This document shows positions 15,188 through 19,103 of a stretch of DNA of 19,103 bases, in pieces (positions within the stretch are counted from its first letter, which is position 1; every line of letters starts with the position of its first letter). Below the pieces are notes generated by a model. It worked only from the letters and a program-made list of their open reading frames with translations, searched no databases and was not told the origin of the DNA. The DNA lies in NCBI GenBank assembly GCA_937983035.1, contig CALKAN010000367.1:1-19103 (forward strand), given 5' to 3'. The translations under genes were made by a program, and so were the position numbers. Source of the stretch: an uncultured Paenibacillaceae bacterium. Lineage in GTDB: Bacteria > Bacillota > Bacilli > Paenibacillales > CALAME01.

Positions 15188-15784
15188 TTGAATATCGGTT
15201 TAACTGGAGGCATCGCAAGCGGAAAGAGCACGGTTTCAAAAATGCTTGTTGAACTGGGCGCGCATTTAGTGGATGCAGATCAAATCGCAAGAGAAGTAGT
15301 CGCTCCTGGTCATCCGGTATTGTCAAAAGTCGTTTCTCATTTTGGACAAGACATTTTGTTGGCTGACGGTTCATTGAATCGCAAAAAGCTTGGAGAAATT
15401 ATTTTTCATGATCCTTCGCAAAAAAAAGCGCTGGAGTCGATTTTGCATCCGCCTATACGGGCCGTCATGCTGGAAAGGATGCGAATATTGGAACAGCAGC
15501 ATCCCGATCAATTAGTGGCAGTCGATGTGCCGCTGTTGTATGAATCCGGTTTGAGCCATTATTTTGATGAAGTGTGGGTCGTCTATGTTCCAAAATCTGT
15601 TCAGTTGGAAAGGCTGATGAAGCGAAACCAGCTGACTGAAGCGGAAGCTGAAGCACGAATTAACGCGCAATGGCCGATCGAAAAGAAAAAAGAACTGGCT
15701 GATGTTGTCATTGACAACAGCGGGAGCATAGAGCAAACAAAAGCTCAGGTTGAAGCCCTTTGGAAGAGGAAGGGACTGCAATGA
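15188..15784 (+). CDS. coaE: Dephospho-CoA kinase
   Basis: Catalyses the last step of coenzyme A synthesis, phosphorylation of dephospho-CoA at the 3'-hydroxyl using ATP. The protein is 198 residues, normal length. The Walker A loop GGIASGKS is at residues 7-14, followed by DADQIAREV, which is the usual substrate region, and the lid-like segment RLMKRNQLTEAEAEARINAQ near 138-157. The start is TTG at 15188, giving MNIGLTGGIASGKST like other family members; the nearby ATG at 15181 is in a different frame. The stop codon overlaps the next gene's start in the sequence ATGA at 15781-15784, pointing to translational coupling. The gene belongs to the polA-mutM-ytaF run. Confidence 0.96.
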   Translation: MNIGLTGGIASGKSTVSKMLVELGAHLVDADQIAREVVAPGHPVLSKVVSHFGQDILLADGSLNRKKLGEIIFHDPSQKKALESILHPPIRAVMLERMRILEQQHPDQLVAVDVPLLYESGLSHYFDEVWVVYVPKSVQLERLMKRNQLTEAEAEARINAQWPIEKKKELADVVIDNSGSIEQTKAQVEALWKRKGLQ

Positions 15785-16374
15785 GCTTTTTCAGAAAGAA
15801 AAGACATTATGCGCTGCTGCTTGTCATTTTTGTCTTTTTTTTGTTTTACAGCACTGATTGGATTGGACAACTTATATATCCGATTCACTTTAAAGAGGAT
15901 ATTCGCATCAGCTCGGAGAATTATAATGTAGACCCGCTGCTGGTGGCAGCGATTATTCGGGTGGAAAGCAATTATGTGCCCGATAAAGTTTCTGTGAAGA
16001 ATGCGCAAGGTTTAATGCAAATTATGCCGAATACGGCTGACTGGCTCGTTGAGCTGCATGATTTAAATCCGCTTGGAAATGATGAATTGTTAAGGGCGGA
16101 CGTGAATATTGAGATCGGGGCTCTTTATTTGTCCGTATTGAGCCGTCAATTTGAAAAGCAGCTGAACGGGGCATCAGATGAGCAAAAAGTCGCTTTTTTA
16201 GCGGCTGCTTATAATGCTGGACCGGGCAATGTTTCTGCTTGGATGAAGCAAAACATTTGGGACGGCAGTTTGGACGGCGTGTCGCAAATTCCATATGGAG
16301 AAACGCGCCATTATGTTAGACGAGTGTTGTATTATTACAATAAGTATCAACATTTTTACGAAAATGAATTTTAG
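15781..16374 (+). CDS. Membrane-anchored lytic transglycosylase (Slt-like)
   Basis: A 197-residue murein-cleaving enzyme of the soluble lytic transglycosylase family. It has a basic start and one N-terminal membrane helix (about 9-24) that would anchor it with the enzyme domain outside. Catalytic Glu62 lies in AAIIRVESNY; further family motifs are GLMQIMP (77-83), AAYNAGPGNV and the C-terminal YVRRVLYYYNKYQ. ATG 15781 overlaps the coaE stop and AGAGGAAGGG precedes it, so I prefer it to in-frame starts inside coaE. The pairing with coaE suggests the two are translated together. It could act in wall growth or in spore-related wall remodelling; nothing in the sequence decides between these. Confidence 0.92.
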   Translation: MSFFRKKRHYALLLVIFVFFLFYSTDWIGQLIYPIHFKEDIRISSENYNVDPLLVAAIIRVESNYVPDKVSVKNAQGLMQIMPNTADWLVELHDLNPLGNDELLRADVNIEIGALYLSVLSRQFEKQLNGASDEQKVAFLAAAYNAGPGNVSAWMKQNIWDGSLDGVSQIPYGETRHYVRRVLYYYNKYQHFYENEF

Positions 16375-16410
16375 GCTCGAACCGGCCGATGTTCAGCCGG
16401 TTCGAACCTT
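16375..16410. terminator. Hairpin between convergent genes
   Basis: TCGAACCGGC at 16377-16386 pairs perfectly with GCCGGTTCGA at 16396-16405 around a nine-base loop. It lies directly after the transglycosylase stop and about 20 bases from the stop of the convergent spore-protein gene. The T-tracts are weak (TTT on the plus side), so it is a probable but not strong two-way terminator. Confidence 0.6.
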
Positions 16411-16424
16411 TAGGTTAAAATGCG

Positions 16425-16655
16425 TTAAAATTGTTGTTGATTACCTGCTAATTGCTGTTCAGCGATTTGAACCAGACGACGAGTGATGTGTCCACCGATT
16501 GCACCAGTGTCGCGAGTAGCCATGTTGCCGTAGTAACCATCTTGAGGAATAGCAATTCCAAGTTCTTGGGCTACTTCATATTTCAGTTGATCCAAAGCAG
16601 CTGCTGCTTGAGGGACAACTAAAACGTTACTGGAACGACTTTGTCCTTGACCCAT
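16425..16655 (-). CDS. Small acid-soluble spore protein, alpha/beta type
   Basis: A 76-residue DNA-binding protein of the alpha/beta small acid-soluble spore protein family, made in the forespore to coat and protect spore DNA and degraded at germination. Both family signatures are visible: LDQLKYEVAQELGI near 21-34, which contains the Glu-Val-Ala site where the germination protease GPR would cut, and GGHITRRLVQIAEQQL near 54-69. GYYGNMATRDTGAIGG between them is also typical. The start ATG at 16655 is chosen because AAGGAGGTG at 16665-16673 lies upstream and the family begins shortly before the first helix. It is convergent with the transglycosylase gene and divergent from nrdR. It shows the organism forms endospores. 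Confidence 0.96.
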   Translation of the reverse strand: MGQGQSRSSNVLVVPQAAAALDQLKYEVAQELGIAIPQDGYYGNMATRDTGAIGGHITRRLVQIAEQQLAGNQQQF

Positions 16656-16687
16656 TGATCTGTTCACCTCCTTGCCGTTGGTAATCC

Positions 16688-16716
16688 TATTATGCTCGTT
16701 CTGCAAAAGTTTATGT
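16688..16716 (-). promoter_or_regulatory. Sigma-G-like promoter of the spore protein gene
   Basis: On the minus strand CATAATA (16688-16694) fits the sigma-G -10 pattern CATWHTA, and ACATA (16712-16716), 17 bases upstream, fits the -35 pattern GMATR except at the first base. Transcription would start about 25 bases before the start codon, as expected for a forespore gene. Confidence 0.6.
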
Positions 16717-16809
16717 GCGGATATTCAAAAAATAAAGCGAGGTAAAGGTTGGAATCAGAATCTTTTCTAACGTGATAATGAACATTAAAAAGAGGAGAGA
16801 ATTGAGCAA

Positions 16810-17286
16810 ATGAAATGTCCATTCTGTGATTACAATGGTACGAAAGTGCTGGATTCGCGTCCGGCGAATGAAAATCGTTCCATTCGGAGAAGAAGAGAGT
16901 GTGAACAATGTCAGCGTCGCTTTACTACTTTCGAAATGGTGGAGGAAACTCCGCTGATGGTCATTAAAAAAGGCGGAAACAGAGAAGAGTTCAGCAGGGA
17001 AAAAATATTGCGCGGCTTAATTCGAGCTTGCGAGAAGCGGCCGGTATCGATCGAGCGCCTTGAACAAATTGTGTCCCAAGTTGAGCAGGAAATTCGCCGA
17101 ACCGCACATGCCGAAGTAGACAGCCAACGGATCGGGGAGATTGTGATGGAACTTCTTTATCCTGTTGATGAAGTGGCTTATGTGCGCTTTGCCTCCGTGT
17201 ACCGTCAATTTAAAGATATCAACATGTATATGAAAGAACTGAATGCATTGCTGCAGAAGGGATCTTATGAAGCGAATGAGCGCTGA
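16810..17286 (+). CDS. nrdR: Transcriptional repressor NrdR
   Basis: NrdR represses ribonucleotide reductase genes in response to adenine nucleotide levels. The 158-residue protein has the N-terminal zinc ribbon (Cys3-Pro-Phe-Cys6 and Cys31-Glu-Gln-Cys34) with the basic RSIRRRRECEQC stretch, then an ATP-cone domain from about 49 to 139 beginning PLMVIKKGGNREEFSREK. The length and N-terminus (MKCPFC) are those of the family. AGAGGAGAGA at 16791-16800 serves ATG 16810. A possible weak promoter is TTGGAA 16749-16754 with GATAAT 16774-16779, spacer 19. In B. subtilis nrdR is followed by the replication gene dnaB; here an insertion sequence comes next and dnaB is not in view. Confidence 0.97.
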   Translation: MKCPFCDYNGTKVLDSRPANENRSIRRRRECEQCQRRFTTFEMVEETPLMVIKKGGNREEFSREKILRGLIRACEKRPVSIERLEQIVSQVEQEIRRTAHAEVDSQRIGEIVMELLYPVDEVAYVRFASVYRQFKDINMYMKELNALLQKGSYEANER

Positions 17287-17310
17287 TGTTTTATAAATGA
17301 TGTTCAAATG

Positions 17311-17354
17311 CGAAGCTGTCCATGCTGATGCCATCGTTCGCGACGGCTTCGTTT
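17311..17354 (+). terminator. Possible terminator after nrdR
   Basis: CGAAGCTGTC at 17311-17320 pairs with GACGGCTTCG at 17342-17351, ten pairs counting one G-U, around a 21-base loop. Only TTT follows, so termination may be weak. Confidence 0.4.
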
Positions 17355-17473
17355 AATGTTTGAGCTAATTGCGATGTTCGGAAAACCGGACGGGACAAGG
17401 GGTAGAAGATAAGCGAAAATAAATTTTCCCCCAAATTAAAACGAAAAAATGCGGGGTTTTGGGCGTAAAAAGA

Positions 17474-17502
17474 GAGGCCGGGCTAAATTTCACCCCAGCC
17501 TC
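17474..17502 (+). other. Hairpin in the transposase leader
   Basis: GAGGC at 17474-17478 with GCCTC at 17498-17502, and GGG at 17480-17482 with CCC inside it, form an imperfect stem about 95 bases before the transposase start. Many insertion sequences carry such a fold near the outer end to block expression from transcripts entering from outside; that role is inference here. Confidence 0.4.
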
Positions 17503-17596
17503 CCGATATGGTAACAAATAGTAAACAGGCGAGTCCTTCCATGGTAAAATTGTAATTGCCGAAAAAACAATTTCCACTATGAGAGGAGCCGCCTGC

Positions 17597-18892
17597 ATGG
17601 CTATTATACCACAACTGAAACTGTTTGAGTGGAATGAAATTCAAACGCTCGGAGACCTGGATCGTCTGCGTCTGGTACTGGAATACATGCCGGACGAAGA
17701 GTTGATGGTCGCGCTCGAACGCAAACGCGGAAAAGGCCGTGACGATTACCCGATTCGAGCCATGTGGAATTCCGTATTGGCGGGTATTGTTTTTCAGCAC
17801 GAAAGTGTGGAGAAACTGCGGCGGGAACTTGCCCGCAACGGACAACTTCGGGAAATGTGCGGTTTCGACAATCAAGTGCCGCCCTCATGGGTTTTCACAC
17901 GGTTTCTAAAGAGCTTGAAGGATCATGAATCGATGATCGAAGCGATGTTCGACCGGCTGGTTCGGCAAATCGGCGAAGTTCTTCCCGACTTTGGCCGGCA
18001 TTTGGCGATGGACAGCAAAGCTGTCGCATCGTTTGCCAAACACAGGAACAAACATGAAACACCGGACGGACGTCGGGATACCGATGCGGACTATGGCTGT
18101 AAAACGTATCGAGGCCAACGGGAAGACGGCACGTTGTGGGAAAAAATCGTCCGGTGGTTCGGCTACAAGCTGCATCTGATTGTCGATGCGACGTATGAGC
18201 TGCCGGTGGCGTATTCGGTAACCAAGGCATCGGCTTCGGATGTGATCGAAGGGCATGCCTTGCTGGAGCGGATGCAGGAAAAACAGCCGGAAATATTGAA
18301 GGCGGCGGAAACGCTGGCGGCAGATCGCGGTTATGATGACACGAAACTGATCGTCAAATGCTGGGACGAGCATCGGATCAAGCCGGTGATCGATATCCGC
18401 AATTGCTGGAAAGACGGGGAAAAAACGCGCGTGCTGACCGGTAAGGAGAACGTCGCCTATGACTACCGGGGCCACGTGTATTGTTTTTGTCCGGTAACGG
18501 GAACGCAGCGGGAGATGGCGTGCGGCGGATTTGAAAAAGACCGCAACACGCTTAAGAAGCTTTGTCCGGCCAAGCAATACGGGATCGAATGCAAAGGGCA
18601 AGCCCAATGTCCGGTGGCGCAAGGAATCCGGATCCCGCTTTCGGAAGACCGGAGGATATTTACGCCGATTGACCGGGCCAGCTACAAGTGGGAAAAAGAA
18701 TACGACAAGCGAACAGCGGTAGAACGCGTCAACAGTCGTTTGGACGTGTCTTTTAGCTTTGAATTGCATACGATTCGCGGGATGGCCAAGATGAAAATGC
18801 GATGCGGGCTGGCGCTTTGCGTGATGCTGGCGATGGCGTTGGGGAGAATTCAAGAAAACCAGGCTGAGAAGATGAGAAGCTTGGTGGCGTAA
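17597..18892 (+). CDS. DDE transposase, IS5/IS1182-like
   Basis: A 431-residue transposase that would cut and move the insertion sequence. The N-terminal region (about 50-110) resembles the InsH/DUF772 helical domain (IRAMWNSVLAGIVFQHESVE). The catalytic triad can be assigned as Asp139 (LAMDSKAV), Asp243 (AADRGYDD) and Glu376 (KRTAVERVNSRL). Between the second Asp and the Glu is a cysteine-rich stretch (Cys296, 298, 309, 323, 332, 338), a likely zinc-binding insertion. There is no frameshift or internal stop, so it may be active. I take ATG 17597 as start since GAGAGGAG at 17581-17588 is well spaced; ATG 17579 overlaps that site. The base composition is richer in G and C than its neighbours. 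The exact family name is not certain. Confidence 0.9.
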   Translation: MAIIPQLKLFEWNEIQTLGDLDRLRLVLEYMPDEELMVALERKRGKGRDDYPIRAMWNSVLAGIVFQHESVEKLRRELARNGQLREMCGFDNQVPPSWVFTRFLKSLKDHESMIEAMFDRLVRQIGEVLPDFGRHLAMDSKAVASFAKHRNKHETPDGRRDTDADYGCKTYRGQREDGTLWEKIVRWFGYKLHLIVDATYELPVAYSVTKASASDVIEGHALLERMQEKQPEILKAAETLAADRGYDDTKLIVKCWDEHRIKPVIDIRNCWKDGEKTRVLTGKENVAYDYRGHVYCFCPVTGTQREMACGGFEKDRNTLKKLCPAKQYGIECKGQAQCPVAQGIRIPLSEDRRIFTPIDRASYKWEKEYDKRTAVERVNSRLDVSFSFELHTIRGMAKMKMRCGLALCVMLAMALGRIQENQAEKMRSLVA

Positions 18893-18897
18893 GAAGA

Positions 18898-18913
18898 TAT
18901 CCAGATCTGGATA
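18898..18913. repeat. 16-base perfect palindrome after the transposase gene
   Basis: TATCCAGATCTGGATA is its own reverse complement and starts five bases after the transposase stop codon, inside the probable right end of the insertion sequence. It may be a transposase or host-protein site, or a weak terminator. Confidence 0.6.
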
Positions 18914-18927
18914 AGTCGCCAAAACAC

Positions 18928-18956
18928 CAATCCACAAAGCCGGGTTCTGTGGATAA
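18928..18956. repeat. Inverted pair of DnaA-box-like sites
   Basis: TGTGGATAA at 18948-18956 is the perfect DnaA-box consensus TTATCCACA on the minus strand. CAATCCACA at 18928-18936 is a second, inverted copy with two mismatches. The shared ATCCACA and TGTGGAT arms form a seven-base-pair hairpin with an 11-base loop. The site is just outside the tentative insertion-sequence end. Confidence 0.4.
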
Positions 18957-19103
18957 CGGGATTCGTGTGCCCTTTTACGGTCCGGATTCGCCGTCGAGCG
19001 CTGACATCCGCGTTGATTATGCTGTGATACCGTCTAAGACACTTAAGTGTGCGTATTCATTCCGCACTCACCGATCACAAAAAAGGCACATCGCAAATAG
19101 CTC

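Larger units (their letters stand above)
17287..17596. other. 310-base gap between nrdR and the transposase gene
   Basis: No gene is visible here. It holds a hairpin after nrdR (17311-17351), then about 100 bases of AT-rich sequence with no clear signal, then what is probably the left end of the insertion sequence (near 17453), a second hairpin at 17474-17502, and the transposase leader. TAAAAT at 17545-17550 is a possible -10 element for the transposase; its -35 region is poor. Confidence 0.6.
17453..18928 (+). mobile_element. Insertion sequence with IS5/IS1182-like DDE transposase, ends tentative
   Basis: The single transposase gene is intact. The best candidate for terminal inverted repeats is GGGGTTTTGGGCG at 17453-17465 and, on the other strand, GGTGTTTTGGCG at 18917-18928; they differ by one base and one insertion. 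This gives an element of about 1.48 kb, a usual size. No target-site duplication is evident at these ends, so they may be wrong by some bases or the repeats may be chance. Comparison with other copies in the genome would settle the ends. Confidence 0.45.
18893..19103. other. Non-coding tail with palindromes
   Basis: No gene is supported in the last 211 bases. The stretch holds a perfect 16-base palindrome (18898-18913), a hairpin carrying a perfect DnaA-box sequence (18930-18956), a perfect 12-base palindrome ACACTTAAGTGT (19039-19050), and a short GTGCG/CGCAC hairpin (19049-19067). One plus-strand frame is open to the window end but has no ribosome site or recognisable protein. Confidence 0.5.

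Noticed and set aside
14818..15252. Plus-strand frame overlapping ytaF and coaE
   Set aside because: It is out of frame with two well-supported genes and its product is not recognisable; only its last 23 codons, behind a good ribosome site, are noted as a possible competing start.
17906..18937. 343-codon minus-strand frame opposite the transposase
   Set aside because: It is a shadow of the codon bias of the transposase gene; the plus-strand protein has a full DDE triad and the minus-strand product resembles nothing.
18931..18960. On the minus strand, CAGAACCCGGCTTT resembles the 3' end of type A RNase P RNA
   Set aside because: The other conserved RNase P segments expected just before it are absent, and Bacillales have type B RNase P RNA with a different 3' end. 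The likeness is probably chance.
18898..19103. Open plus-strand frame running to the window end
   Set aside because: It has no ribosome site, no ATG start and no recognisable protein, and it crosses palindromes; an open frame of this length is not surprising.

Overview
The window reads as chromosomal DNA of a spore-forming Gram-positive bacterium of the order Bacillales, most like Paenibacillaceae. An alpha/beta-type small acid-soluble spore protein, the sporulation membrane protein YtaF and strong AAGGAGG-type ribosome sites point to an endospore former. The backbone pyk-fxsA-citZ-icd-mdh ... pho two-component genes-polA-mutM-ytaF-coaE ... nrdR is the arrangement known from Bacillus subtilis and its relatives. 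The genus is an inference; there is no rRNA or tRNA to settle it.

Layout. (1) 1-4222, plus strand: the 3' end of pyk, a hotdog-fold thioesterase and fxsA, closely spaced; then citZ and icd behind their own control region, closed by a strong intrinsic terminator. (2) 4223-7207: mdh, a Gfo/Idh-family oxidoreductase and a small four-helix membrane protein. (3) 7208-7837, minus strand: a YfbR-like HD-domain 5'-deoxynucleotidase, divergent from the next operon. (4) 7966-10011: a PhoR-like kinase followed by a PhoP-like regulator, an order opposite to that of B. subtilis. (5) 10012-10858: an imperfect hairpin of about 100 bases, then a minus-strand HAD-family protein with altered catalytic motifs. 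(6) 10939-16374: polA, mutM, ytaF, coaE and a lytic transglycosylase, closely spaced on the plus strand. (7) 16425-17286: a minus-strand spore-protein gene with a sigma-G-like promoter, divergent from nrdR. (8) 17287-19103: an insertion sequence with an intact DDE transposase and a tail rich in palindromes.

Functionally the left third is central carbon metabolism (pyruvate kinase, then citrate synthase, isocitrate dehydrogenase and malate dehydrogenase). The middle is a phosphate-type signalling pair with phosphate-releasing-type enzymes on either side. The right third is DNA replication and repair (DNA polymerase I, Fpg), coenzyme A synthesis, cell-wall and spore functions, and control of ribonucleotide reductase genes.

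I found no CRISPR array, phage module, defence island, toxin-antitoxin pair or RNA gene, and nothing I would call a new multi-gene system. The points most worth following are the kinase with no external sensor domain and the reversed gene order, the HAD protein with two Asp-to-Asn changes, the structured element between phoP and the HAD gene, the operator-like dyad before citZ, and the DnaA-box-like repeat beyond the insertion sequence.
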